DNA of 64,000 nt, from positions 2,253,501-2,317,500 of the forward strand of contig NZ_JAMZEB010000002.1 in the NCBI RefSeq assembly GCF_024172165.1. The letters run 5' to 3'. The stretch comes from Nonomuraea thailandensis (GTDB lineage Bacteria > Actinomycetota > Actinomycetes > Streptosporangiales > Streptosporangiaceae). The position numbers were made by a program, and so were the translations under genes. The notes beneath the pieces were generated by a model. The model was not told the DNA's origin. It was given only the letters and a program-made list of their open reading frames with translations, and did not search any database. Below are positions 41,920-50,436 of this stretch, one piece after another (positions within the stretch are counted from its first letter, which is position 1; each line of letters starts with the position of its first letter).

Positions 41920-42947
41920 CGGTTGCGGCCGACGAGCGGGTCGCCCAGGTCGGGCTGACCCGCCGCCTGCTCATCCGGCCCGAGCTCGGCGCGGTGGTCG
42001 GGCTCGTGGTGGTGTTCGCCTTCTTCGCCGCGCAGTCGCCGGTGTTCCGCTCGCCGGACGGCATCGCCAACTGGCTCGACCCGGCCGCCACGCTCGGCAT
42101 CATGGCGGTCGCGGTCGCGCTGCTGATGATCGGCGGTGAGTTCGACCTGTCGGCGGGCGTGCTGACGGGGACGAGCGGGCTGATCCTCGTCACGCTGGCC
42201 ACCCGGTTCGGCTTCAACGTGTGGCTGGCGATGCTGGTGGGCCTGGTCGTGGCGCTGGCCGTCGGGCTCGCCAACGGGCTCGTCGTCACGCGGACCCGGC
42301 TGCCGAGCTTCATCGTGACGCTGGGCACGTTCCTGATGCTGCAGGGCGTCAACCTGGGCGTGACCAAGGCGATCACCGGGACGGTGCAGGTCAGCGGGCT
42401 GCGGCGGGCCGAGGGGTTCGAGGGCGCGAACGCGATCTTCGCCGGCACGATCGAGATCGGCGGCACCTCGTTCCGGGTGGCGATCCTGTGGTGGATCCTG
42501 GTGACGGCGCTGGCCACGTGGGTGCTCATGCGTTCCAGGGCCGGCAACTGGATCTTCGCGGTGGGCGGCAACGAGCAGGCCGCCCGCGCGGTGGGCGTGC
42601 CCGCCGCCCGCACGAAGATCGCGCTGTTCATGACCACCGCGGTCGCCGCCTGGCTGGTCGGCTCGATCCTGGCGCTGCGGTACACCTCCGTGCAGGCCAA
42701 CATCGGCATCGGCCAGGAGTTCATCTACATCATCGCCGCCGTCATCGGCGGCTGCCTGCTCACCGGCGGGTACGGCTCCGCCATCGGGGCCGCCATCGGC
42801 GCGGTCATCTTCGGCATGGCCGACAAGGGCATCGTGTTCCTGGGCTGGGACGCCGACTGGTTCAAGTTCTTCCTGGGCGGCATGCTGCTGCTCGCGACGC
42901 TGGCCAACCGCCTGGTGCGGCGGTACGCCGAGGAGGTGAGACATTGA
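41916..42947 (+). CDS. CUT2-type sugar ABC transporter permease (RbsC/FrcC family)
   Basis: A 343-residue membrane protein with about ten helices and family segments [41 protein letters not shown] and [18 protein letters not shown] at 41916 overlaps the binding-protein stop (ATGA). It works with the preceding lipoprotein and the following single-domain ATPase. Confidence 0.93.
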   Translation: MTVAADERVAQVGLTRRLLIRPELGAVVGLVVVFAFFAAQSPVFRSPDGIANWLDPAATLGIMAVAVALLMIGGEFDLSAGVLTGTSGLILVTLATRFGFNVWLAMLVGLVVALAVGLANGLVVTRTRLPSFIVTLGTFLMLQGVNLGVTKAITGTVQVSGLRRAEGFEGANAIFAGTIEIGGTSFRVAILWWILVTALATWVLMRSRAGNWIFAVGGNEQAARAVGVPAARTKIALFMTTAVAAWLVGSILALRYTSVQANIGIGQEFIYIIAAVIGGCLLTGGYGSAIGAAIGAVIFGMADKGIVFLGWDADWFKFFLGGMLLLATLANRLVRRYAEEVRH

Positions 42948-43723
42948 CCCCGCAGACGACTCCGCAGGCGATCCTGGAGACCAGGGGGATCGGCAAGACG
43001 TTCGGCTCGGTGCTGGCGCTGCGCGAGGTGTCGATGGGCGTGGCGGCCGGGCAGGTGACCTGCGTGCTCGGCGACAACGGCGCGGGCAAGTCCACGCTCA
43101 TCAAGATCCTGTCGGGCGTGCACCGGCACGATACGGGCGCGTACCTCGTGGACGGGCAGGAGGTGAGCTTCGCCAGCCCCCGCGACGCGCTCGACCGCGG
43201 CATCGCGACCGTCTACCAGGACCTGGCGATGATCCCGCTCATGTCGGTCTGGCGGAACTTCTTCCTCGGCTCCGAGCCGCGCAAGGGGGTCGCGTTCGAC
43301 GTGGCCAAGGCCCGGCGGGTGGCCCGCGAGGAGCTGCGCGCCATGGGCATCGACATCCGCGACGTGGACCAGCCGGTCGGCACGCTGTCCGGCGGCGAGC
43401 GGCAGTCGGTGGCCATCGCCAGGGCCGTGTACTTCGGCGCCCGCGTCCTCATCCTCGACGAGCCCACCTCGGCGCTCGGCGTCAAGCAGGCGGGCGTGGT
43501 GCTGCGCTACATCGCGCGCGCCCGTGACCGGGGGCTCGGCGTCGTCTTCATCACCCACAACCCGCACCACGCCTACCCGGTGGGGGACCGGTTCCTGCTG
43601 CTCAACCGGGGCACGAGCATCGGCGAGTACGGCAAGGACGAGATCACCGCGCAGGAGCTGACCGCGCTCATGGCGGGCGGGGCGGAGCTGGAGGAGCTGG
43701 CGCACGAGCTGAGACGCGAGTGA
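42944..43723 (+). CDS. CUT2-type sugar ABC transporter ATP-binding protein, single domain (FrcA-like)
   Basis: A 259-residue ATPase: Walker [10 protein letters not shown], signature LSGGERQSV, Walker [10 protein letters not shown]-loop FITHNPHH. Most CUT2 ATPases (RbsA) are tandem duplicates of about 500 residues; this one has a single domain as in FrcA-type systems, so it must dimerise. TTG at 42944 overlaps the permease stop and is preceded by a full AGGAGGTGA ribosome site, which supports the rare start. Confidence 0.93.
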   Translation: MTPQTTPQAILETRGIGKTFGSVLALREVSMGVAAGQVTCVLGDNGAGKSTLIKILSGVHRHDTGAYLVDGQEVSFASPRDALDRGIATVYQDLAMIPLMSVWRNFFLGSEPRKGVAFDVAKARRVAREELRAMGIDIRDVDQPVGTLSGGERQSVAIARAVYFGARVLILDEPTSALGVKQAGVVLRYIARARDRGLGVVFITHNPHHAYPVGDRFLLLNRGTSIGEYGKDEITAQELTALMAGGAELEELAHELRRE

Positions 43724-43812
43724 GCTTGGCCGACTCTTGACGCGTCGTGGTGGTCGCCGGGACCGGCGGGCAGGTACGTACACCTCGGGACCATCAGCCT
43801 CGGGGGATCACC

Positions 43813-44793
43813 ATGACCACGATGACGAGCAGACACGTCGTACTGGAGCCGGCGGCGCAGCGCTTCGCCGACGCGAACGCCAAGCCGCCCTTCATCTACG
43901 AGCTCCCGCCCGAGCAGGGCAGGGAGGTGCTGGAGAAGCTCCAGTCCGACCCGGGCGTGCCCAAGCCGGAGATCGACGAGGAGTGGATCCAGGTGCAGGG
44001 CGGCCCGACCGGCATCGTCCCGGTGCGGATCGTCAAGCCGGAGGGCGCCGCGGGCACGCTGCCGGTGATCTTCTACATCCACGGCGCCGGCTGGGTGTTC
44101 GGCTCCGCGCACACCCACGACCGCCTCGTCCGGGAGCTGGCCGTACGCTGCGGCGCCGCCGTGGTCTTCCCCGAGTACGACCGCGCGCCGGAGGCGAAGT
44201 ACCCCACCCAGATCGAGCAGAACTACGCCGCCGCCCAGTGGGTGATGGAGCACGGCGCGGAGAAGGGCCTGGACCCGTCGCGGATGGCGGTGTGCGGCGA
44301 CTCGGTGGGCGGCAACATGTCGATCGTGCTGGCCATGATGGCCAAGGAGCGCGGCGACGTGCGGCTGCTCGGCCAGGCGCTCTTCTACCCGGTCACCGAC
44401 GCGAACTTCGACACCGGGTCGTACAAGCAGTTCGCCACCGGCTACTACCTCAACCGCGACGGCATGAAGTGGTTCTGGGACCAGTACACCACCGACCCCT
44501 CCCAGCGGGCCGAGCCGCACGCCTCGCCGCTGCGCGCCAAGGACGAGGACCTGCGCGGCCTGCCGCCCGCGCTCGTGCTGAACGGTGAGGCGGACGTGCT
44601 GCGCGACGAGGGCGAGGCGTTCGCGGCGCGGCTGCGCGAGATGGGCAACGACGTGACCGCGGTGCGGCTGGCCGGGATGGTGCACGACTTCGCCATGGTC
44701 GACCTGCTGCGCGACACGAACGCCAACCGCACGGCCATGGGGCTGGCCGTCGAGGCGCTGCGGCGGTGGCTCGGGACGGAATCTACCAAGTAA
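43813..44793 (+). CDS. Alpha/beta hydrolase of the hormone-sensitive lipase family
   Basis: A 326-residue cytoplasmic esterase. The oxyanion motif appears as HGAGW (usually HGGG), the nucleophile elbow as GDSVGG, with Asp in NGEADVLRDEG and His in MVHDFAM. Substrate is probably a short acyl ester; family members hydrolyse many. ATG at 43813 follows GGGGGATC. It has 89 bp to the ABC operon upstream and 190 bp to the MFS remnant, so it is likely a single gene. Confidence 0.92.
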   Translation: MTTMTSRHVVLEPAAQRFADANAKPPFIYELPPEQGREVLEKLQSDPGVPKPEIDEEWIQVQGGPTGIVPVRIVKPEGAAGTLPVIFYIHGAGWVFGSAHTHDRLVRELAVRCGAAVVFPEYDRAPEAKYPTQIEQNYAAAQWVMEHGAEKGLDPSRMAVCGDSVGGNMSIVLAMMAKERGDVRLLGQALFYPVTDANFDTGSYKQFATGYYLNRDGMKWFWDQYTTDPSQRAEPHASPLRAKDEDLRGLPPALVLNGEADVLRDEGEAFAARLREMGNDVTAVRLAGMVHDFAMVDLLRDTNANRTAMGLAVEALRRWLGTESTK

Positions 44794-44875
44794 AGGCGTC
44801 CGGCGTGGAGCTGTGGCCCGGCAGACCCCCGGGGCCGTTATTACCCCGCTCATCCGGGCCGCCCGGGACGTCCCC

Positions 44876-44923
44876 GGGCGGTCCGCACAGGCCGGGTGGC
44901 CTGACAGGGCGGTCCGCACAGGC
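44876..44923. repeat. 17-bp direct repeat upstream of the hydantoin-type operon
   Basis: GGGCGGTCCGCACAGGC occurs at 44876-44892 and again, without change, at 44907-44923 (31-bp centre-to-centre). It lies 60-108 bp before the ATG at 44984, where activator or repressor sites would be expected. Spacing of three helical turns would place two proteins on the same face of the DNA. Confidence 0.7.
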
Positions 44924-44983
44924 GCGGCGCGACCCGCCCGCCGTAGGGTGCGGCCAGATTCCGCCCCCCTTCGTAGGAGCACC

Positions 44984-45415
44984 ATGACGGCCATCGACTC
45001 ACCGGCCCTGCCGATCGGTGCGGCGTTCGACCGCATGCCGTTCACGCGCAGGCACGTGCTCATCGCGCTCGCGCTGTTCGTCGCGTTCGTCATCGAGTCC
45101 TGGGAACAGCTCGCCCTCGTGTACGTCGCCGGCGATCTCGGCGCGAAGCTGGGCATCGACGCGGCGGGCGTCGGCATCGTGCTGTCGGCGGTGGCGTTCG
45201 GCATGATCCCCGGGGTGCTGGTGTGGGGGCCGGTGGCCGACAGGATCGGGCGCCGGCCGACGGCGTTCTGGTCGCTGCTGGCGTACGGGGTGGTCGCGCT
45301 GCTCGCGAACGCCACCGGGTTCACCGCGACGATGCTGGTCATCAACGCGTTCATGGTGGCGACCGCGCTGCTGGCCGTGCCGCTGCCGGAGACGGAAGGG
45401 CGCGAGCTGGAGTGA
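44984..45415 (+). pseudogene. MFS transporter with a large in-frame internal deletion
   Basis: The 143 residues join the N-terminus of an MFS protein (FTRRHVLIALALFVAFVIES, VLVWGPVADRIGRRPTAFWS, helices 1 to 3) directly to its last helix and tail (MLVINAFMVATALLAVPLPE ending TEGRELE). About eight helices are missing, yet the frame is kept and translation proceeds into the next gene by overlap (GTGA). The retained parts suggest an aromatic-acid/metabolite symporter. ATG at 44984 follows GTAGGAGC. A deletion that preserves coupling to downstream genes may have been selected. Confidence 0.75.
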
Positions 45416-46374
45416 TCATCGGCGTCGCCCTCGGGGAGGCCGCGCCTACGGTGGTGGCCGTCGGCGACGGCGCCGCGACCTGGCCGGTGGCCCGTGGCGC
45501 GGCCCGCAACGCGTCGCGCGCGTGTGTGGCGGCGGACCTGGGCGGGGCGCGCACGGCGCCGGTGGCGGCGATCCGGGTGGGCGGCCCGTGCCCCGAGGCG
45601 CTGGGGCCCGTCGTCGGGTCGGGGGTGGCCACGATCGTGCGGGGCGGCCACAGCGTGACGGGGCGTCCGCTGGCTCCGCTGGACACCGGGGCGGTGCGGC
45701 GGTTCGCGGCCACGTGCGGGCTGGTGGACTTCGCCGTGACGGCCACGGGGTCGCCGATGCTGGCGGATCACGAGCTGGAGGTGGCGGCGATCGTGGCGGC
45801 CGAGGTGCCGCAGGCGCGGATCACGCTGTCGTACGAGTTCGGGTATCCGGGGCTGCGGGAGCGGGAGGCGGACGCGATCCGCAACGCGGCGCTCGGGCCC
45901 GAGGCGGGGCGGATCGCGGACGAGGTGGCGCGGGAGCTGCCGGGGGTGCCGGCGTACTTCGCGAGGTCGGGAGGCGGGCTGGTGTCGGCGCACTACTTCC
46001 GGCGCTTCCCGCTGACCTGCGATCGGGGGGCGGCGGCGTGCCTGGCCCGGGGGCGGGCGGCGCTCCGCGGGGGCGGCGGGCGGGTGGAGGCTCCGAACGG
46101 GGTGGAGGTCCCGGACGGGGTCGTGGCCGCGTACGGGGCGGCGCTCGGGCGGCCGGAGGCGCACGTGGAGCGGATCGTGCAGGCCAGGGGGCGGGCGGAG
46201 CTGGACCGGGTGCTGCGGGACGCGCGGGACGAGGCGCTGACCCGGGTGGTCAGCGCGGGAGCGGCGCCGGGCTCGGCCGGGATCGAGGAGATCACGGTGA
46301 ACCCGCTGTCGTACCTGCCCGACGGCCTCTACCGGGTGCGGGTGACGGCGGGCGGGCGGCCGTGGGCCGGCTGA
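45412..46374 (+). CDS. Hydantoinase/oxoprolinase A-like protein
   Basis: A 320-residue protein related to the N-terminal and middle parts of HyuA-type hydantoinases, about half their usual length. Recognisable parts are VATIVRGGHSVTGRPLAP, the TLSYEFGYPGLREREADAI segment (HyuA VLSSEVxxExxEYER) and ARSGGGLVSAHYFRRFP. ATP- and metal-site residues of full HyuA are hard to follow, so activity is uncertain. GTG at 45412 overlaps the MFS remnant. It forms an operon with the DUF917 gene and the PucR regulator. Confidence 0.7.
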   Translation: MIIGVALGEAAPTVVAVGDGAATWPVARGAARNASRACVAADLGGARTAPVAAIRVGGPCPEALGPVVGSGVATIVRGGHSVTGRPLAPLDTGAVRRFAATCGLVDFAVTATGSPMLADHELEVAAIVAAEVPQARITLSYEFGYPGLREREADAIRNAALGPEAGRIADEVARELPGVPAYFARSGGGLVSAHYFRRFPLTCDRGAAACLARGRAALRGGGGRVEAPNGVEVPDGVVAAYGAALGRPEAHVERIVQARGRAELDRVLRDARDEALTRVVSAGAAPGSAGIEEITVNPLSYLPDGLYRVRVTAGGRPWAG

Positions 46375-47396
46375 TCGACCTCGACGGGCTCGGCCGGTTC
46401 TCGGCGGGGTCGCGGCTGTTCGCGACCGGTGCGGCGCAGTCGTCGTACAACCTGGCCTACGACTGGGCCGCGTCGGTGGTCGGGCGGGGCGTCGAGCTGG
46501 TGGCGGCCGACGAGCTGGCGCCGGGCACGTTCTGCGTGGTGGTCAGCCTGGTGGGCTCGACGACGGCGCTGGGCGAGCAGTTGCCGGCGGGGGACGAGCC
46601 CGAGCGGGCCGTGCGGGCGCTGGAGCGCAGGCTGGGGGAGCGGGCCGGGGCGGTGGTGGCGCTGAACCTGGCCGCGGAGAACGCGCTGATCCCGCTGATC
46701 GCGGCCGCCGGGCTGGGGTTGCCGCTGGTGGACGGCGACGGTACGGGGCGGGTGTTCCCGCTGGTGGAGCAGACCACGTACACGCTGGGCGGGATGAGCG
46801 CGGCCCCGCTGGCGCTGGCCGGTGGGGCCGGGGAGCTGGTGCTGCTGGAGACGGCGGCCGACCGGGTGGAGGAGCTGCTGCGCCCGGTGGTGCTGGCGGT
46901 CGGGGGGTGGGCGGTGGCGGCGTGCTATCCGATGGCGGCGGGGGATCTGGCGCGGGTACTGGTGCCGGGCACGGTGAGCCTGCTCATGCGGGCGGGCGAG
47001 CCCGGGGCGCCGCGGTCGGCCGCGGCGCCGTACGGGGTGCGGACCTTGTGCCGGGGACGGATCCAGGCGGTGGAGGGCAGCACGGGGCACGGGGGCGAGC
47101 TGGCTCTGCCGTCGCTGCCGACGAGCATAGTGCTGCGGGAATCGGAGGGGCTGGGGCGGCTGGTGCGGCTGGAGGCGCACAACGAGGTCTTGCTGGCTCT
47201 GGCGGACGGGGCGGTGGTGGCGACGGTGCCGGACCAGATCTGCATGATCTCGACCGCGGACGGGCTGGTCGTGGACGTGGACAAGGCCGAGCCCGGCCTG
47301 GAGGTGGACATCATGGTGGTCAAGGCCGCGCCGGTGTGGCACACGGACCGCGGCCTCGCGCTGGGCGGGCCGCGCGCGTTCGGGATGGTGCTGTGA
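46362..47396 (+). CDS. DUF917 family protein (S-methyl-thiohydantoin desulfurase-like)
   Basis: A 344-residue DUF917 protein. The family is tied to hydantoin and thiohydantoin metabolism; characterised relatives act on S-methyl thiohydantoin. Visible: VELVAADELAPGTFCVVVS, GAVVALNLAAENALIPLIAA, PLVDGDGTGRVFPLVEQTTY, VPDQICMIS. GTG at 46362 overlaps the HyuA-like gene by 13 bp. Its stop begins a tandem duplication (47394-47466). Confidence 0.82.
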   Translation: MGRLIDLDGLGRFSAGSRLFATGAAQSSYNLAYDWAASVVGRGVELVAADELAPGTFCVVVSLVGSTTALGEQLPAGDEPERAVRALERRLGERAGAVVALNLAAENALIPLIAAAGLGLPLVDGDGTGRVFPLVEQTTYTLGGMSAAPLALAGGAGELVLLETAADRVEELLRPVVLAVGGWAVAACYPMAAGDLARVLVPGTVSLLMRAGEPGAPRSAAAPYGVRTLCRGRIQAVEGSTGHGGELALPSLPTSIVLRESEGLGRLVRLEAHNEVLLALADGAVVATVPDQICMISTADGLVVDVDKAEPGLEVDIMVVKAAPVWHTDRGLALGGPRAFGMVL

Positions 47397-47466
47397 GCGG
47401 GTCCTTCGCGGCCGGTGAGCTCGCGGTGAGCGGTCCTTGGCGGCTGGGAGCTCGCGGTGAGCGGTC
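47394..47466. repeat. 31-33-bp tandem duplication starting at the DUF917 stop codon
   Basis: Unit one (47394-47426) begins with the TGA stop and reads TGAGCGGGTCCTTCGCGG onward; unit two (47427-47457) repeats it with a few changes, and a third copy starts at 47458 (TGAGCGGTC). Further on TGAGCGGGGTGCGGG occurs at 47508-47522 and 47546-47560, the second across the pucR start. The whole interval before pucR appears built from copies of gene-end sequence. Confidence 0.75.
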
Positions 47467-47544
47467 GCCGACCGCGTGGCGCGGGTCGCGGGATGAAGGG
47501 TTCGCGTTGAGCGGGGTGCGGGATTTTGCTAGGGGAGGTTCGGG

Positions 47545-49401
47545 ATGAGCGGGGTGCGGGCGCCGGGGTGGGAGGCGCCGGTCACGGTGGCGGAGCTGGT
47601 CAACGCGGGGCCGCTGGCCGGGGCGCGGATGTACGGCGCGGGCGAGAACGCCGTGCGCGGGGTGCGGATCGTCGACGAGCCGTCGGTGTTCGCCACGGTC
47701 GCGCCGCACACGGCGGTGGTGCTGATCGGGACGGCGGCCAGCGGGGGCTGGGCGGTGGAGATGGCCATGCGCCGGGCCTGGGAGCAGGCGGCGGCGTGCG
47801 TCATCGCGCCGGCGGGCGGGCTGAGCGAGGGCTCGGGGGCGGTGCTGGCGGAACGGCTCGGCGTGACGCTGATCTTCGTGGACGAGGATCCGCTGATCGT
47901 CGCGGTGCGGGTCGCGTCGGCCGCCTCCCGCCCGGACGCGGCCCGCACGCAGCTCGTGGCCCGCTGCGCCACCCGGCTGGCCGACGCGGGCGCGTCGGCG
48001 CGTCGGGTGCTCGGCGTACTGAACGCGGAGCTGCCGGGCACCGCGGTCGCCTTCCTTGACCGGTACGGCCTGCTCCTCGCGGGCCGGCGCGACGCCGCCG
48101 TCGACCCGGCCGCATGGCGGGGCCGGCGCGAAACGGGGAGCGCCCCGGTTACGGGCCAGGGGCAGCGCGAAGCGGGGAACGGCCCGGTTGCGGGGCGGGG
48201 GGAGGCGGGGGGCGAGGCCGCCGGTGGGCGGGGCCGGTGGTCGGCCGAGGTGGTGGTGCCCGACGAGGAGGGCAAGGTGCTGGGGATGCTGATGGCCGTC
48301 GGGTCGTCGCGGTCGTCCGGCTGGCCGGCGGTGGTGCGTACCGTGCTGGAGCTGGCGGTGGCGCCGCTGACGGCGTGGGCCGCGCGGGAGCGCCTGCGCG
48401 CCTCCCGCGAGTTCGCCCTGCAGGCGTCACTGGCCGAACGCGTTCTCACCGAGCCCGAGCCCAGCCCCGAGCCCAGCCTCGAACCAAGCCCCGCACCCGC
48501 ACCAGGCCCCGCACCCGGCCCCGCACCAGCACCAGCACCTGGCCCCGCGCCCGCACCCGGCGTCGCACCAGGCCCCGCACCCGCACTCAGCCCTGGATCA
48601 GAGCCCAGCGCCGAACCCGAGCCCAGCCGCGGGCCGGAGCCGAGCCCCGAACCTGAACGCGGACCCGAGCCCGGTCCCGAGTTCGGGTCCGAGCTCAGGG
48701 CCGGGCGCGGATCGGGGCCTGGCTCGGGGGCCGGGGGTGAGTCCGAAGCGATGGCGGGCGGCGGGGTGCGGGCCGCCGCGATCGCGCTCGGCTGGCCGAT
48801 CAGGGGCCCCCTCACGGCGTACCGCATCCGCCCGCTGACCGAGCCCGGCGACGCCCAGCTCGCCTACACGCTCATCACCGCGACCCTCGGCCACGTCCCC
48901 GTCATGACCAGAGGCGAGGGCTGGGCGGGCTGGTCCGCGCTGGGCCCGTCCGAGCTGGCCGAGCGCATCCGGCAGGCACTGCAGAGCATGCCGTGGCTGT
49001 GCGCCGGGGGAGTGGGCGGCCAGGTGGAGGGGCTGGACGTGCTGGCGGAGTCACTGCTGGGAGCCGAGGCGGCGGCGTACGTGGCGGGTGCGGGCATGGT
49101 GCAGCGCGCCGACCGGATCGGCCCGGCCGAGCTGCTCGGAGCGCTCCCGACGGGGGCGTTGCGGGCTCCGGCGGCCGTCGTGCTACGCCCGCTGCTGGCG
49201 ATCGATCGGGACGGCACGCTGCTGGAGACGCTGGGAGCGGTCCTGGACGAGGGCGGCGCGCTGAAGGCGGCCGAGCGGCTGGGCGTGCACCGCAACACGA
49301 TCACCACCCGGCTGGACCGCATCAAGTCCGCCGGTTTCGACCTCGACGACGCCGTCACCCGCCTGGCGCTGCAACTCGCCTGCCACGTGATGCTGCGCTG
49401 A
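47545..49401 (+). CDS. PucR-family transcriptional regulator with long Pro/Glu/Ala linker
   Basis: A 618-residue regulator. The N-terminal PucR domain spans about 1-150 (TVAELVNAGPLAGARMYGAG); the C-terminal HTH_30 is LKAAERLGVHRNTITTRLDR near 575-600. Between them, about residues 305-400, lies a low-complexity linker of repeated PEPSPEP, APAPGPAPGP and GPEPSPEPE units, with base composition more C-rich than the rest. PucR proteins usually activate purine or related ring-opening catabolism, which suits hydantoin-type genes upstream. ATG at 47545 follows GGGGAGG. The last codons (HVMLR-stop) are the origin of the downstream 19-bp repeat array. Confidence 0.88.
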   Translation: MSGVRAPGWEAPVTVAELVNAGPLAGARMYGAGENAVRGVRIVDEPSVFATVAPHTAVVLIGTAASGGWAVEMAMRRAWEQAAACVIAPAGGLSEGSGAVLAERLGVTLIFVDEDPLIVAVRVASAASRPDAARTQLVARCATRLADAGASARRVLGVLNAELPGTAVAFLDRYGLLLAGRRDAAVDPAAWRGRRETGSAPVTGQGQREAGNGPVAGRGEAGGEAAGGRGRWSAEVVVPDEEGKVLGMLMAVGSSRSSGWPAVVRTVLELAVAPLTAWAARERLRASREFALQASLAERVLTEPEPSPEPSLEPSPAPAPGPAPGPAPAPAPGPAPAPGVAPGPAPALSPGSEPSAEPEPSRGPEPSPEPERGPEPGPEFGSELRAGRGSGPGSGAGGESEAMAGGGVRAAAIALGWPIRGPLTAYRIRPLTEPGDAQLAYTLITATLGHVPVMTRGEGWAGWSALGPSELAERIRQALQSMPWLCAGGVGGQVEGLDVLAESLLGAEAAAYVAGAGMVQRADRIGPAELLGALPTGALRAPAAVVLRPLLAIDRDGTLLETLGAVLDEGGALKAAERLGVHRNTITTRLDRIKSAGFDLDDAVTRLALQLACHVMLR

Positions 49402-49538
49402 GCACCATGATGTTGCGCTGAGCACGTGATGTTGCGCTGAGCACGTGATGTTGCGCTGAGCACGTGATGTTGCGCTGAGCACGTGATGTTGCGCTGAGCA
49501 CGGGGACGTTGCGTTGAGCGCCGTGATGCTGGGTTGAG
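49384..49538. repeat. 19-20-bp minisatellite, eight units, growing from the pucR stop codon
   Basis: The first unit, CACGTGATGCTGCGCTGAG (49384-49402), is the last five codons and stop of pucR. Seven more follow: 49403-49422, four identical copies of CACGTGATGTTGCGCTGAG from 49423 to 49498, then two diverged 20-bp units to 49538. Each contains the palindrome CACGTG (in the intact copies) and a TGA. There are no spacers, so it is not CRISPR. Confidence 0.93.
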
Positions 49539-49584
49539 ATCGCGCATGGCATGCTCGTAACGGCACTCCCGGAAGGAGATCCCG

Positions 49585-50436
49585 TTGGCGGAGGCGGAGC
49601 TGTCAGGGGTGAGCAGGTTGCTGGCCGTCAGCGACCTGCACATCGGCTATCCCGAGAACAGGGCCATCGTGGCGGAGCTGAAACCCGTCACGCCCGGCGA
49701 CTGGCTGCTGGTGGCGGGCGATGTGGGAGAACGGCTGGAGGGCATCACGTGGGCGCTGAGCCTGCTGGCGAGCCGGTTCGAGCGGGTCGTGTGGGTGCCG
49801 GGCAACCACGAGTTGTGGACCGTGCCGGGCGAGCCGCCCGAGCTGCGGGGGGTCGCGCGCTACGAGCATCTCGTACGGGTCTGCAGGGATCTGGGCGTCG
49901 TCACCCCGGAGGACGAGTATCCGTTATGGGAGGGCGCCGGCGGGCCGGTGCGGATCGTGCCGCTGTTCCTTTTGTACGACTACACGTTCCTGCCGCCGGG
50001 CCACCACACCAAGGAGAGCGCCCTGACCTACGCCCACAGCACGGGCGTGGTCTGCACCGACGAGTACGTCCTGCACCCCGACCCGTACCCCTCGCGTGAC
50101 GCCTGGTGCCGCGCCCGGGTGGCGCAGACCAGCCGGCGGCTGGCCGAGCTGGACGACGACGTGCCGCTGGTGTTCGTCAACCACTACCCGCTGGTGCGCG
50201 AGCCGACGGACGTGCTGCGTTATCCGCAGTTCGCGCAGTGGTGCGGCACCACGGCCACGCGCGACTGGCACCGCCGCCACCGCACGGCGGCGATGATCTA
50301 CGGTCATCTGCACATCCCCCGCGTGACGTGGCACGACGGGGTGCGTTTCGAGGAGGTCTCCCTCGGTTACCCGCGGGAGTGGAAGCCGCGCCCGGGCAAC
50401 CGCCGCCTGCTGCGCGAGGTGCTGCCCAGCTCATAG
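49585..50436 (+). CDS. Metallophosphoesterase
   Basis: A 283-residue calcineurin-like phosphoesterase with the dimetal motifs SDLHIGYPEN (D-x-H), AGDVGER (G-D), PGNHELW (GNH), VNHYPL and YGHLHIPR (GHxH). Cytoplasmic; substrate unknown. TTG at 49585 is chosen because AAGGAG (49572-49577) is well placed and no ATG or GTG fits. Its stop overlaps the end of the convergent aminotransferase gene by 6 bp. Confidence 0.9.
   Translation: MAEAELSGVSRLLAVSDLHIGYPENRAIVAELKPVTPGDWLLVAGDVGERLEGITWALSLLASRFERVVWVPGNHELWTVPGEPPELRGVARYEHLVRVCRDLGVVTPEDEYPLWEGAGGPVRIVPLFLLYDYTFLPPGHHTKESALTYAHSTGVVCTDEYVLHPDPYPSRDAWCRARVAQTSRRLAELDDDVPLVFVNHYPLVREPTDVLRYPQFAQWCGTTATRDWHRRHRTAAMIYGHLHIPRVTWHDGVRFEEVSLGYPREWKPRPGNRRLLREVLPSS

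Noticed and set aside
49384..49538. CRISPR-like array
   Set aside because: Units are contiguous with no spacers and the first unit is part of the pucR coding sequence.
49183..49566. Minus-strand frame encoding repeated SAQHHVLSATSRAQRN-like peptides
   Set aside because: The repeated peptide is only the 19-bp minisatellite read through; there is no start with a ribosome site and it overlaps the end of pucR.
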